From the NCBI GenBank assembly GCA_003116975.1, contig BGKB01000035.1, positions 1-64,000 on the forward strand: a stretch of 64,000 bases of DNA, read 5' to 3'. How positions within the stretch are numbered: the first letter of the stretch is position 1; each line of letters begins with the position of its first letter. Positions 27,750 to 38,621 of this stretch are shown in pieces. A model generated the notes under the pieces. The model did no database searches, had not been told where the DNA came from, and saw only the letters and a list, made by a program, of their open reading frames with translations. Source of the stretch: Aurantiochytrium sp. KH105. Lineage: Eukaryota > Sar > Bigyra > Thraustochytrida > Thraustochytriidae. The translations under genes and the position numbers were made by a program.

Positions 27750-30700
27750 ATGGAGAGCCAAATTGAGCGCCTCCTCACGGTGCTCATGAACAAGGTCGTG
27801 GATGGCATTCCAGACGGCAAAGGCGGTTACTTGGAACGACCCCTCGAGACCGAAGCGAAGCGGTTTGTGAATGATTGCGGTGGGGAGCTCGATGCCGCCG
27901 TGGCCGCAGCCGCGCACTTCATCTTCGTGCGTAAGCCCAGCTGGTCGGAAAGCATGTGGCGTAGTGCGCTCATTGTTGTCGTAGGCCAAGTTCCCTTGGT
28001 CGGGTCTACCGCCGCTATATTTTATAATCAGTTCGAGTCCGTCTGGCGCCAATTACGTTTCGTGGCTCTAGCGGCGACCATCTATGGCCACGACGTTCGC
28101 GACGATGCGACGCAATGCCAGGTCATTCTTTGCCTTTTGGATGACAATATCCGAAAGCGCCAAGGCCCAGGGGCAATGGACAAAATCTACAAAAAGCTCG
28201 GCAAAAACGGCGTCCAAGTCGCCGCAACTGTTATCGCCCGCCAAGTTGTGGCGCGCGGCGGTACCAGCTTTCTCATGAAAAAAGTCCTCGGCGGCCTGCT
28301 CATCGGCGTGGTCCCCGAGGCAGTGGGACTGCTCTACACTGCCTTCTTCACGGACACCTTCATGTCAAATGATGCCGAAAAGGCTGTGCGCGCGAAGCAG
28401 CTCAAAGAACGCGCACGATCGCACTTCAAAAAGGACGCCCAGCCCACGCTCGTCGTTGCTTGGGTGTCTTTCCTGGTCTGGTTCGTGCCCATTCTCACCA
28501 TCAACGTGAGTAAGGTTTGGGTCGTCTTTGACCGAATATTGATGCGTCTTCTCACCACGGGGCCCGTGCAACCAGCTCTCCTTTCGCACCCAATCGTTGA
28601 TTCCTACATTTTCGGCACCTTTGATGCCTCGCGCGAGTCGTGGCCAGCTTGGCTCACGCGAACTGTCTGCTTTTCCCTCTTTGTTTCGTTCAAAGCTGCA
28701 CTACTTTGCTTCGTTGCCCTCATGGCTGTTTACTTTGCACATCAAATTGGCCGCCGGCAGACGTGGATGGTGTCCACTGCCGCGCTAGGTATTCGCGCGG
28801 CTCTCAACTTTCTTTCGGCACGCAACACTGCTCTTTCGCTCGCGCTCGCAATCGAGCACGTTGTAGCTTCCACGCCTCACGACGGCCTCTACCACGGCCA
28901 CCGCGCTTTTGTCGGTTTCTTTGCCATTATTAGTCGATCGCGCACGGAGCTCAAGCCGTACAATCCGTGGGTCGTTGGGTCGCTGCTGCTCTGGATCGGC
29001 TATCATTGTCTCATCGTCGCATACACGTATAGCTCGGCCATCATCTACGCACTCGCGCCTCTTCTGTTCGTTGGCGAGGACTACGACTGGCAGATTGCCT
29101 TTGCTGACAGCACTAGCGTCTTCAAGAACGTTTCCAGTTCTGCTTTCGCCATGGCACGTCTCGGCGACGCGCTCAATGCTCTCACAACCATTGCTCTTCA
29201 CGTCCTCATTGAGGAGATCCGCAAGCCTGACATTGTCATGACGCTTGTTGGGCCCAAAAAGGTGGTCGAGGGTATTCTCTACGCTGCCAAGTCGCTCGGC
29301 AACGTTGTCTCGTCGCCAGATTCGGTTCTCTTTTGGCTTGATAAGACCACCCCGCCCGTTGATGTTTCGTGGGCACTACTTTCCCTCCAGTTTGGCGCCA
29401 CTGGCCTCGGACTCTTTTGGGGCGTTGTCACACACTTCCACTGGCTTTCCCCCTTTGAGGCCTTTCTCGTCACGGCAAATGTGCTGCAATTTATTCCCAA
29501 GCTTCTCTGGCGAAAGTCACTTCCGCCTCCGCACGAAACGCAGGTATGGAATCAAGCTCTCGAAAGCCGCCACCGTCTCCTTTACCTCATTCCCGACATC
29601 AACTCAGGACTACGTTCCAAAGTGTACGATGCTGTGACCTTTTTCGAGCACTACGAATTTGCCGTCAATCGCTCGCAAGAATATGCGTCGTCCTCCTTTG
29701 TTCGCGTCAAAGATTGGGTCCAGTCCAGCTTCACCAAGCGCGAGCAACAAGAATTCGAACGCCTCGGTTCTTCCTCTGACCTTCTCGAGGACTCTGCGGG
29801 CCAACCGTTGGAGTTTGACGTCGGCGTTTACTACGATGAAAATGATACTTGGTTTGCTAGAATCAAAGGCGCGCTTTCGTTTCGAGGCCGTGGCGCCGAC
29901 GGAAGCAAAGATTCGAAAGAGACCTTGCCACTCGACACTGTCGTGGAATCGGACGGCCTTGGTCATCTTCGACTTTTGGACGGCCAATCTGTCGATGAAG
30001 CCGACGCTAACGCTATTGTTCCACATCACTCATGGAAAGAATGGTTTCATGTCAAGTTTACAGCGGTCTTGCCATGGAAGAAAGCAGATCCTGCTGCAAG
30101 CAACTCGAACGTAGAGATTACCGAGCTTGACAGCGACTCAATGCCCGAGATGGATGGGACTACCTTATCAAGCGGCACATCAAGTGATGGTACCAAGGTG
30201 GACGAAACTTCCGCAGAGAGTCGCCCTGAAGAAGTGCTGGAGACCGACAACGACGACAACGGTCGTGGAGATGATGAAGACGATGAGGAGGAGGAGGACA
30301 AGGTTTCATCGCAAGAACAGGAGAAGTCGACCTCGGAGGACGCACCGGCTGAGGTAGCGATGAACCAAGGTGCAAGCGATGTGTCGCCATCAGACGATTC
30401 GACAACTAACGACACAGTGCCAAATGAAGCCTCGGACGCGGCCACACTGCACGCGAATGATAGCCATGACCGAACTACCTCTGATACCAGTGCAATCGAC
30501 ACCTCGCAGCCAATTGTAGAGGAAATCGAACCTCTCGAACCTGTCTCAAGCCAAGAGGAAATTTCGAATGCTGTCGCAGATGGAACGTCAGTCACTTCAA
30601 CGCAAGACGAAGATCCTCCTAGCTCACAGGAAAATCAAAAAGTAGAAGAAATAGAGGAGTCCAAGTCGCCTCCAACTGAGGCTGCGGAGGTCCCATCTTC

Positions 30701-31016
30701 ATCTTGGAGACCATGGCGCTGGCGTAACACCACAAATGACAATAATAGCGTCAAAGCAGAAGTCGTATCCGAAGACGCGGGTAAGAGCGATAGTGGTGCG
30801 ACTGACACCAGCGATAATGCGGCTGACAAGGAGGCCGTCGCGGAAGAAGACAAGACCGAGGCTCAGGTTGACGCTGATGAGGAAGCGAAGAAACCTCTTG
30901 CGAAAGACGACGAGAATAACATCAAGGAAGACCAAGCTTCCGGAAGTGTCCCAGAAGAAGAAAAATCATGGATCAAGCGATGGTGGCAAGGGAAGCCGAC
31001 CGCGCAAGATGTGTAG
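27750..31016 (+). CDS. large polytopic membrane protein with EcsC-like N-terminal region
   Basis: A 1088-residue protein. The ATG has A at -3. The first 220 residues resemble the EcsC family, with VGQVPLVGSTAAIFYNQF and AATIYGHDVRDDATQCQVILCLL corresponding to the family's 'YG.d..dd...r.l.L..L' core. At least six hydrophobic segments lie between about 70 and 600 (for example LVVAWVSFLVWFVPIL and LLLWIGYHCLIVAYTY). The last 300 residues are acidic and disordered. They carry three short Trp-basic motifs: SWKEWF (Trp762), SWRPWRW (Trp986) and SWIKRWW (Trp1074). The EcsC family is of unclear biochemical role, so no function is assigned. The stop lies 48 bp from the stop of the convergent UBR gene. 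Confidence 0.75.
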   Translation: MESQIERLLTVLMNKVVDGIPDGKGGYLERPLETEAKRFVNDCGGELDAAVAAAAHFIFVRKPSWSESMWRSALIVVVGQVPLVGSTAAIFYNQFESVWRQLRFVALAATIYGHDVRDDATQCQVILCLLDDNIRKRQGPGAMDKIYKKLGKNGVQVAATVIARQVVARGGTSFLMKKVLGGLLIGVVPEAVGLLYTAFFTDTFMSNDAEKAVRAKQLKERARSHFKKDAQPTLVVAWVSFLVWFVPILTINVSKVWVVFDRILMRLLTTGPVQPALLSHPIVDSYIFGTFDASRESWPAWLTRTVCFSLFVSFKAALLCFVALMAVYFAHQIGRRQTWMVSTAALGIRAALNFLSARNTALSLALAIEHVVASTPHDGLYHGHRAFVGFFAIISRSRTELKPYNPWVVGSLLLWIGYHCLIVAYTYSSAIIYALAPLLFVGEDYDWQIAFADSTSVFKNVSSSAFAMARLGDALNALTTIALHVLIEEIRKPDIVMTLVGPKKVVEGILYAAKSLGNVVSSPDSVLFWLDKTTPPVDVSWALLSLQFGATGLGLFWGVVTHFHWLSPFEAFLVTANVLQFIPKLLWRKSLPPPHETQVWNQALESRHRLLYLIPDINSGLRSKVYDAVTFFEHYEFAVNRSQEYASSSFVRVKDWVQSSFTKREQQEFERLGSSSDLLEDSAGQPLEFDVGVYYDENDTWFARIKGALSFRGRGADGSKDSKETLPLDTVVESDGLGHLRLLDGQSVDEADANAIVPHHSWKEWFHVKFTAVLPWKKADPAASNSNVEITELDSDSMPEMDGTTLSSGTSSDGTKVDETSAESRPEEVLETDNDDNGRGDDEDDEEEEDKVSSQEQEKSTSEDAPAEVAMNQGASDVSPSDDSTTNDTVPNEASDAATLHANDSHDRTTSDTSAIDTSQPIVEEIEPLEPVSSQEEISNAVADGTSVTSTQDEDPPSSQENQKVEEIEESKSPPTEAAEVPSSSWRPWRWRNTTNDNNSVKAEVVSEDAGKSDSGATDTSDNAADKEAVAEEDKTEAQVDADEEAKKPLAKDDENNIKEDQASGSVPEEEKSWIKRWWQGKPTAQDV

Positions 31017-31064
31017 ATATAAGAAAGAAAAAAAAAGAGTTTGCTTTTTTTTTATAAAAAAGCT

Positions 31065-34000
31065 TTATGGAAAGTTCTCTGCTGTCTCCACCACTTCTTG
31101 CACCGGATGTCTCGTCTCCACAATAAAGTGCGAGATGCGACGCATCCCTGCCATTTCCGTTGTGAAGCCAAGGCCGCACACAAGGCGACGGAGCTGCCGC
31201 AAGCGAGCATCTGAGGCGAAGAGGGGCTTGCCTCGACGCAGCAGCGGGTCCGCCTCGCCATGGGCATCGAGAAAGATTGAACCAAAGTCCATCATGCGCG
31301 TGTCATTGACAACAATGTAGGCAGAGCTCGTATATGCCGGAAGAAAAGCGCAGACTGACCTTGAGACCACTCCTGGACAGGACCTGACGTGCGAAATCAG
31401 CCGCTGGGGGACCCCTTCCAGCCGGCACTTGTAACTTAGACATAACGTATGTCCACAGTGCAGGCAAATCATCGCCGTTTCCGTGCTCAGCGACGTTGAA
31501 CACAGTTCACAGGTCTCGAGACCCTTGCTGGTTGCACCTTCGCAAAACTGCAAATAGAGGTTTGTATACAATTGAGGCAGCTGCAAAAGCCCAGGTAGTT
31601 CCAGGCGAGGTGCGCATGCTAGCGCAGGCGCAGACAAAACACATTCCACCTCCTTTCGAAGAACGTCCTTGCACACATGCTCGTTGGCTAGCACCTCCGC
31701 TAGACCATTCAAGATCTGATCAACCTTGGTGCGAATCATATGATCTGTCACGCAAAGTCCCAGACCTGCAAGGTCCACGGAGCCGGACTCAACCGCGCGT
31801 AGCGTCTCACGCACGCTGGCCCACTGCTGCCGGCCGATCGCACCATAGTCCCGAAGCTTTAATGCCTCTCGCGCGATAATGAAAACTTGGACAAAGGAAG
31901 CACAAAGCTTTGACGCGGCGTCAGATGGGGCCACGCCGCTCAGGTACTTTACACGTGCTGCAAGAGAAGCAAGACCATGTTTTACAGCATCCCCTGCCTC
32001 GATCTTGCGTGATCCGGCGCTGGCATTCATAGCGCATAAACGTCGGCAAGCATCCTGCACAAAATGCTCAAGCGACAGGTGCCCTCGTGTGTCAGATGTA
32101 TCGTTGGCGCCAGTCGGTGCAGTAGCCAAAGCCTCGCGGTCCTTTATCGCTGCATCGGGCGTGTCCTTGTTGCGAGACGCGCCTTCAAGACCGAGCGCGA
32201 CGATCATCTGGGCAAGACTTGCCGCCAGAGCCTGCGACCCGGCCTCAGAAGGATCTTGATCCGCATACAAGAGCATCAAGCTGCACAACAGGTTCATGGG
32301 GCACTGTGCAAAGTCCTGGGGCGACGAGAGACGTAGGGTTTTCTGGATCCGCTCCGCAGAACTTTGCCGATGCTCTACATCCGCCATGATATGACGCATA
32401 CCGCGCGAGAGAGACTGCGACAGGTATGCAAGCGTTTCGAAGGCCTGGAACATGCTAGTGTTCGTATCCTCGTTGGCCGTGCAAATGGTCATAAGACTGT
32501 TCTCGTGAAAGAGGCGTCCGATATCCCACAAGTCCACCGTCGGGGCAAAGGACCGAAAGTTGCCTGTGATGCTGCGAAGGTAATTACGAACATTTCGCTG
32601 CCAGATTTTTTGCTCTTGGTCGTCTTCCGCCTGGAGCGCACTGCTCGACGACATCTCATCCGCAGGAAAGAGCAAGAGCGCAGTGTTGGCAAGACCTCGA
32701 CAGATGGGGCATCGGTACTCTGCCAGGTTCGCGTCGAGAATGTCGTTGGCTGCTGTCGGGAGCGAGTTTCGGTAGGTCCCAAGGCAGTCAAGGTGGACAT
32801 GATGACCACAGGCGCGAACCAGCGTCGTCTCGAGCTTCGAGCGCGCTTTCGGTGGCAAAGAAGCTTGCAAGACGGGACTTCCGTGGCAGAACTGGCGTGA
32901 TAATTCCCCGGCGAGTGAACCACGTCCGGCGTAAGCGACCACTCCCATGGGTCGCTTCAGTGTTGCAGTCTCGCGGCACAACGCACATTCGGGTGCATTG
33001 GGTGCCTGTAGGCCTGATCCAGGAACGCCCCGAGACCCAGCTGCAAAATCGCGTGTCAGAGGTGTTGTGGCCTGATGTTTCTCACCGGACAGAGCACCGT
33101 TGCCTGAACTAGAATTCCCAACGTCAACGTCGTCGAGTTCGAGACCTTGAGTCTTTGCGCTCGACAGAAAGGTGGCCTGTCGTTTCGCAAATTTTGCCAT
33201 GATTCGCGCTTGGCGGGCCGCAATGGATCCCGGATCCGCGTCGTCAGCCTTCTGGCTTGCGCCGCCGCTCCCCACACTGCTGGCGCTCCCACAGCTTGCG
33301 CGCGAGTCCTCGGTCCCGGTCTTCTTCTTCTTCTTCTTTTTCCGCTTCTTCGTGGTAAGTGTCGACATCGGCGTCAAAGCTTCAGTGATACTGCTGTCCT
33401 CGGCCGCAACGCTTCCAGTATCTGACACATCAGGGGAAGAGAGTCTACCTGCATCGCTGGACTGCGCTCCCGAGGGGCTCGTGGACGAAGCTGTCCGCAT
33501 AGCCCCGAGCTTCGAGCCGCGGCCCGAAGGAAACGGGGACCGAGGGGAGCTTGTGAAGTGCTCGACCAGCACGCGCAGTCCTGGCGCAAGCTGCTGCATG
33601 TGCTCCGTGATGTCATTAACAAGAGCTGTTGCGAGATCTTGAACGTCACGACCCCAGCGATCCTGGGTGTGCACCAGTTGCAACAGTAAAAGGTAAATCG
33701 AGACTCCAACGCTCCAGTCTTCTCTGGCGCGAGGGGCAAGCGTACGGAGAGGCTCGGGAAGGCGACCCAGGGTCGACTTTTCGTAGAATCTCTCCATTCG
33801 GCTCGCTTCAGGCGAGCCCGGAGGGAGGCGCCCCGCACGATCGTGAGAAGAGTGCTCCAAGTTCTCGCGCACTGTGGAAGAAGCCTCTCCAAAGCTGCTT
33901 CCGAGTCGCGGGGTTTGTACAGGTGCAGGCCAGGACCAATCCGCTGCAGACCCAGACGCCGCGTGCGCTCGGCCGTAGGCACGCGCAGATCTTGCACCAC

Positions 34001-37000
34001 TCATGTGGTCGTCATCATGATGGTTGTTGCCGTCGTCATCGTCGAGGTCGCATTCGTCAATGCCACTGTCTGCAAGAGGCACGAGTTCGCAGGCGTTAAG
34101 AACAGGATTGCTAAAGGGCAGGCGCACACGATGCTGCACATGGTCGATGCGGTGATTGATGGACATCGACATGGCGCGTAGATCCACTGGCGCGGACATG
34201 CAGCGCTGAAGCTCGGCACTTGCCCAGGACCATGCGATGGTTCCATCACAGCTTCGCGAGCGCGGCTTGTTGCCCACCAAGGGCGAAGTCGAACCGCTCG
34301 CGCCACCACGCATGGAAGTCGCACCAGAGGCACCTTGCATTTGACTAGCAAGTTCGCGCTCGTAGATGCTGACAATATCCAAATGCGCACTCAGGCGCAC
34401 ACCCTGATGAAGCAGGCTTAGAGCTTCGAGCAAAACCCCAGGGCGAGCGAGAATCGCGTCGGCACTCTCGTCCCGTACGCATGCGTGCAGAATGCGGAAA
34501 ATTGCACCATGAAGCTCCGCGTTAAAGAGGATATTGAACGGTAAGCTGGAAAAGGACTTGAAAATGGGAGCGTCAAGAGACGGCGTCATGAGACGCGCCA
34601 CATTCATGGGTCCCGGGGCCGAAGCATTGGCCGAGGTAAAGCTCGACGTCACCCGAAGGTGTGGCGAGGAAGCGTGTGCCGCGCCTGCCGCATCCACAGA
34701 TGGTGACGACGCCGCTTCGCGAAGAGCGAGCGCCTCGCCTTCAGGAAGACTGTCGAGACTGGAACTGATGTCCCTTCGCTTGCGCTTGCGCTTATGAAAG
34801 AGGTCGAAATTCTCCTCCATGATTTGACGCTCCTCCGCCGAGCTATGCGAAAAGTAAAGGTCCAGGTCAGCGCTCCAATACGGCTCCTTGAGCGAGAAGG
34901 TGCCCTCCACATCTTTGGCGCTGGGAGGATTGAAGTCTGCAATTTCAGCGAGAACGTCCTCGACACGTCCACCCTCCTCAAGAACTCGAGGTGGAATGCA
35001 TGCCTCGATCGAACTAAAGGTTCTCTTGCCGCCGCGACTCGACGCAAGGGCGTGAACAACCTGTTTGCGCAGCGTCTCGGTTGGACGTTCGCCGAGACGC
35101 GTTCGATCGTGCGCAAGCACACTCATCAAGTTGAGCATGGCCTCGCATACACTCGCAAGTTGATCGTCGTCGAGTTTCTCGGACTCTGCGCGGCGCTGGC
35201 GACGACTCTTGCGCCTGCCCGAACCGCTACCGTCGTCTTCAAGAGAAAAGCGGGCTGCCGAAGCGTAGCTAAGCACTTCGTCCACTTCAAAACGTTTGGC
35301 AACCCAGCGGAAAAAGGAGTCGCCGTCCATGACAGAGGCTGCGTATTGAAGGGTGAAGAGGTCGAGGTCATAACCGTACCACACCCAGCTTCGCGAAAGA
35401 TACTGCTGCGGTTCAAGCTCGACGAGAACACCATTGCGTACCCATGCCCGAGCGCGAATCTGCGCGACCTTTGACAACACACGAAGTGGATGCTCTGCGA
35501 CGAGGCATGCGAAGCCAGGTGGCGTTAGATAGGCGTCTTCTGCCTGAGCAATGAGGCGGTCCAGTACATCGGAAATACCCATGTAACCCGAGGGCGGCGA
35601 CGGAGGCCGTCCATTTCCCGTTTCGAGAACTTGGCGCAGTGTAACCCGTTCTTCAGACTCTTCGACGGCAGCGTGGAAGATACCTGCCCAGAAACGATGC
35701 AGGGGAATATGGATTGAAGTCGCGTAGCTCCCTGACGAAACGATGTGAGTCAGGCTGGCGACAACACCAGCAAAGGGATCGCCCCCTTTGGCCTGCGAGG
35801 TACTCAATGTGACGAAGCGTCGGGCCACAAGACCTTGGCCCTGCAACCAGTTCGCAAGCGCACGTGTGGAGGATCGAAGAGCATTGAGTGCTCTAGGTCG
35901 CGGTGCATTTTTGTCCTGAAGAACCTGTCTGAAGCCATCAACGAGGCGAAAGAAGGCACAAATCATCTCCATCTCGAGTAAAAAGGCAGACTCCCAAATG
36001 CCCCGTTGCTCGTATTCGGTGTGTACATCGACCTTGCGCGTTTGCGGGTTGATCTCTTGGAGCAACGAGAAGATGCCCAGCGCTTGATCGAGAATGCCGG
36101 GGCGGTTCAAGACAGCGTGCTGCACGACAGAATCGTGAACGAGAAGAAGGCGAAGGTCCATGATGGGTCGGTAAAAGAGGCGCGCCTCGACGGCCTTAGA
36201 AGACACATCGACAATGGAGTTGTTTGATCCTGGCGCGGCGCTACTCACGGGAGGAAAACCACCATCTGGACCGAGCGTGCGCAAACGTCGCGGAGTGTCT
36301 GGTGATGCCGAGGACGACGACGACGCAGCAGAAGGGAAGGGATGCCGATGCCCAGCGCCGAGCAACGGACTGCTTGGCGTCTGCATGCCAGCAGGTAGCT
36401 CGATGACATCGAACCTTCTCGGCGATGCGGACCTTTGACCAAGCTCATAAATTGCCTCCACCGTCACACCGAGCATGTCCGTGTCGCAACCTGTAACGAG
36501 TTGGCGCACTTGTTCGGCGCTATTACAAAGTTGACAAAGAATGCGATCGAGGTACTCGTTGATACTCTCGCGCACAGACTTTTCGCCGTGGAGATAGTTG
36601 ACGATCAAATAGCCATAATTTTGCACAAAGGCATTCGTGTAGCGCGCCTTGAAGTCATCATCAATGAGCAGACGCAACACGAGGATCCCTAGGGACTGCT
36701 GCGCCGGCGCCTGCAAGTAAACACCGAATCGAATAAATGACGCAATGCAAATGTCGTCCCTTGGTGGACCGCGAGAGGCATGAGCACTGGCACCCGAGGT
36801 ATTCCTCCGTTGGTCAGCGGCGCTTGAACCCACGAGTTCCTCTGCGATCAGTCGACGCAGCGGTGGACCAAGCTCACAAAGCTCGGTAAGAAAGCGAATC
36901 ATCTCACTAAAGAGTCGTTCACGCTTTTCTACGTACATGTCGCGGCAAACGCCAAAATGTTGAACCCCATTGGTATTCAAACGTTCGAGAATGTCGAGAT

Positions 37001-38060
37001 GCGCAAGACTTGCACCCATCAAATTTGGCTGCGAGCGCCATGAAGCGTTATGATCGACATGGCTGGAGGAACGTCCCCTTGGTGGCGCTGCAAAGGATGG
37101 CCAATCCTGAGACTGTCCACTCGAGTCTGAATCGGCAACATCTGTCCCGTCAGGAGGTGGCGAGGGCGAAGAGGGCGGAAGAGCCTGTAAACTGACGACG
37201 GGATCCTGCGAAGAGATGGCGCGCAGCACATCGCAGATACAGAGCAAGAGTTCGCGGACAAAGACACTCGCAACGAGCTCAGCTCCGCGGCGCACCGCGG
37301 AAACGAGATCTGCATTTGTCTCGTCAACAGCTGAGCTCGTGGCCCTGTGCGCTTTGCAGTTGCCTTCTGGACGCCATGCATTGGGATCGCCGCAATCGCA
37401 GCACCCACCACTGTTTGATTTGTAGATACGAAAGTCGTGGCCTTCGTGTTCGGCAGGATCGAAACATTCGACACAGATGCACGAACTCTCTGTGGTGCCG
37501 CAGTCCTTGCAGCGATAGGCGACGTGGTTGCTAAGCCAGACGCGATTGCAGCGTGGCCAGGAAGATCCGAATTTTTCCTGAAGCTGCTGTCCTGCCACTT
37601 CGGGGTCTTGGGCACCGGTTGCAATCCACTTGCACAGTACCATTGCACGCTCCATGGCAACCAGACTAAAGGAGAGTCGATTGTCACACCACGACTGCTC
37701 TAACGCGTTTAAAAGGGCGTCTTGCGCGACAGTTTTCTCGACATTTTCATCCAGGATAGCCTTGGCTAGGTTTTGCAGACTGTCGCCATGTCTGCCCTGC
37801 GCTGTGGCATCTTTAACAAAGTCTTCAACACGTGCGCGGAGCGATCTTGACGTCGTCGGTGGTGGAGGATTGCTGAGGCCTGGGGATCCAGCTCCCGAAG
37901 CAGTGTCTGAGTCCTCCTCCGAAAGCTGCTGCTGCTGCCGGCCCTGCTGCTGGTTTTGCTGCTGGTTTTGCTGCTGTTGCAGCTGCTGCTGCGCCTGCGC
38001 GGAGAGTCGCAGCCCCGAGGCCATGCCGGCCAGAGCGTTGCCGAGGCCGCCGGCCCACAT
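31065..38060 (-). CDS. UBR-box N-recognin-type E3 ubiquitin ligase
   Basis: A 2331-residue protein. The start is the ATG before a Gln-rich segment (about residues 20-47); the frame stays open to 38897 but that part is low complexity and overlaps the divergent gene. A UBR box (171-240) is complete, with CNRVW, YRCKDCG, CVECF, HEGHDF and the GGCCDCGD signature that binds N-degrons. A RING-H2 domain (about 1692-1787) has CALC, a long loop, CGHHVHLDC and CPICRG. The C-terminal region has CLHCGHTLCLSYKC and a UBR autoinhibitory-like end with MRRISHFIVETR. The order matches yeast Ubr1, human UBR1/UBR2 and plant PRT6, but the protein is longer than UBR1 (about 1750) owing to Ser-rich inserts. I cannot decide between UBR1/2-like and UBR3-like. 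Its expected role is ubiquitination of proteins with destabilising N-termini. Confidence 0.93.
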   Translation of the reverse strand: MWAGGLGNALAGMASGLRLSAQAQQQLQQQQNQQQNQQQGRQQQQLSEEDSDTASGAGSPGLSNPPPPTTSRSLRARVEDFVKDATAQGRHGDSLQNLAKAILDENVEKTVAQDALLNALEQSWCDNRLSFSLVAMERAMVLCKWIATGAQDPEVAGQQLQEKFGSSWPRCNRVWLSNHVAYRCKDCGTTESSCICVECFDPAEHEGHDFRIYKSNSGGCCDCGDPNAWRPEGNCKAHRATSSAVDETNADLVSAVRRGAELVASVFVRELLLCICDVLRAISSQDPVVSLQALPPSSPSPPPDGTDVADSDSSGQSQDWPSFAAPPRGRSSSHVDHNASWRSQPNLMGASLAHLDILERLNTNGVQHFGVCRDMYVEKRERLFSEMIRFLTELCELGPPLRRLIAEELVGSSAADQRRNTSGASAHASRGPPRDDICIASFIRFGVYLQAPAQQSLGILVLRLLIDDDFKARYTNAFVQNYGYLIVNYLHGEKSVRESINEYLDRILCQLCNSAEQVRQLVTGCDTDMLGVTVEAIYELGQRSASPRRFDVIELPAGMQTPSSPLLGAGHRHPFPSAASSSSSASPDTPRRLRTLGPDGGFPPVSSAAPGSNNSIVDVSSKAVEARLFYRPIMDLRLLLVHDSVVQHAVLNRPGILDQALGIFSLLQEINPQTRKVDVHTEYEQRGIWESAFLLEMEMICAFFRLVDGFRQVLQDKNAPRPRALNALRSSTRALANWLQGQGLVARRFVTLSTSQAKGGDPFAGVVASLTHIVSSGSYATSIHIPLHRFWAGIFHAAVEESEERVTLRQVLETGNGRPPSPPSGYMGISDVLDRLIAQAEDAYLTPPGFACLVAEHPLRVLSKVAQIRARAWVRNGVLVELEPQQYLSRSWVWYGYDLDLFTLQYAASVMDGDSFFRWVAKRFEVDEVLSYASAARFSLEDDGSGSGRRKSRRQRRAESEKLDDDQLASVCEAMLNLMSVLAHDRTRLGERPTETLRKQVVHALASSRGGKRTFSSIEACIPPRVLEEGGRVEDVLAEIADFNPPSAKDVEGTFSLKEPYWSADLDLYFSHSSAEERQIMEENFDLFHKRKRKRRDISSSLDSLPEGEALALREAASSPSVDAAGAAHASSPHLRVTSSFTSANASAPGPMNVARLMTPSLDAPIFKSFSSLPFNILFNAELHGAIFRILHACVRDESADAILARPGVLLEALSLLHQGVRLSAHLDIVSIYERELASQMQGASGATSMRGGASGSTSPLVGNKPRSRSCDGTIAWSWASAELQRCMSAPVDLRAMSMSINHRIDHVQHRVRLPFSNPVLNACELVPLADSGIDECDLDDDDGNNHHDDDHMSGARSARAYGRAHAASGSAADWSWPAPVQTPRLGSSFGEASSTVRENLEHSSHDRAGRLPPGSPEASRMERFYEKSTLGRLPEPLRTLAPRAREDWSVGVSIYLLLLQLVHTQDRWGRDVQDLATALVNDITEHMQQLAPGLRVLVEHFTSSPRSPFPSGRGSKLGAMRTASSTSPSGAQSSDAGRLSSPDVSDTGSVAAEDSSITEALTPMSTLTTKKRKKKKKKKTGTEDSRASCGSASSVGSGGASQKADDADPGSIAARQARIMAKFAKRQATFLSSAKTQGLELDDVDVGNSSSGNGALSGEKHQATTPLTRDFAAGSRGVPGSGLQAPNAPECALCRETATLKRPMGVVAYAGRGSLAGELSRQFCHGSPVLQASLPPKARSKLETTLVRACGHHVHLDCLGTYRNSLPTAANDILDANLAEYRCPICRGLANTALLLFPADEMSSSSALQAEDDQEQKIWQRNVRNYLRSITGNFRSFAPTVDLWDIGRLFHENSLMTICTANEDTNTSMFQAFETLAYLSQSLSRGMRHIMADVEHRQSSAERIQKTLRLSSPQDFAQCPMNLLCSLMLLYADQDPSEAGSQALAASLAQMIVALGLEGASRNKDTPDAAIKDREALATAPTGANDTSDTRGHLSLEHFVQDACRRLCAMNASAGSRKIEAGDAVKHGLASLAARVKYLSGVAPSDAASKLCASFVQVFIIAREALKLRDYGAIGRQQWASVRETLRAVESGSVDLAGLGLCVTDHMIRTKVDQILNGLAEVLANEHVCKDVLRKEVECVLSAPALACAPRLELPGLLQLPQLYTNLYLQFCEGATSKGLETCELCSTSLSTETAMICLHCGHTLCLSYKCRLEGVPQRLISHVRSCPGVVSRSVCAFLPAYTSSAYIVVNDTRMMDFGSIFLDAHGEADPLLRRGKPLFASDARLRQLRRLVCGLGFTTEMAGMRRISHFIVETRHPVQEVVETAENFP

Positions 38061-38621
38061 GTCGGCCTGCGAGAGCTCCTCCTCTTCAGGCCCAGGGTCG
38101 CACGCGAAGCCAGCGCCGCCGGCAAGACTGCTCCGGTCCCGCGGTCGAGGGCCTCGCCTGCCCTCCCGCCCGCCCGCCCGCCCGCACGCACGCCTGCTCG
38201 CGGCGGCGTCTCGCGCGGAGAGCGAGCTGGATGGACCTCGCCTAGAGTTTGGAATCTGCTTTGCTCTGTTTGAAATCTGCTCTGCTCTGCTCTGCTCTGC
38301 AGCCGCCGAGCTCGAGTTCGCGCGGCTCCCGCCGGGGCCGCGCACTCGACGGCCGCGGCTGGCGCGGGCTCCGCTCGCTCGCGCGCTCGCTCCGCGCGGC
38401 GTCGCGCGAGGGCCTGGATAGCTGGATGGATGGATGGATGGATGGATTGATGCGGCAAATAGGGAACTGCTTGCTCGCGCGCTGCCCCACCACGCGAGGC
38501 CTGCCGCGCCCGACCTTCGTGGCGAGCGCCTGCGCGGCGCGCGCGGCGGCCTCCTCGTCGCCGCGGCGTCTCCTTCTCCCCTCCCTCCGCGCGGGGCCCG
38601 AGCCAGCGAGGCTCGCCGCGC
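38061..38621. promoter_or_regulatory. divergent promoter region (UBR ligase / UFM1 protease)
   Basis: 561 bp between divergent ATGs, very GC-rich. It includes CCCG repeats near 38165, TCTGC repeats near 38277 and (GGAT)n at about 38420-38446. The UBR reading frame has no stop here, but the translation is low complexity. Confidence 0.5.
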
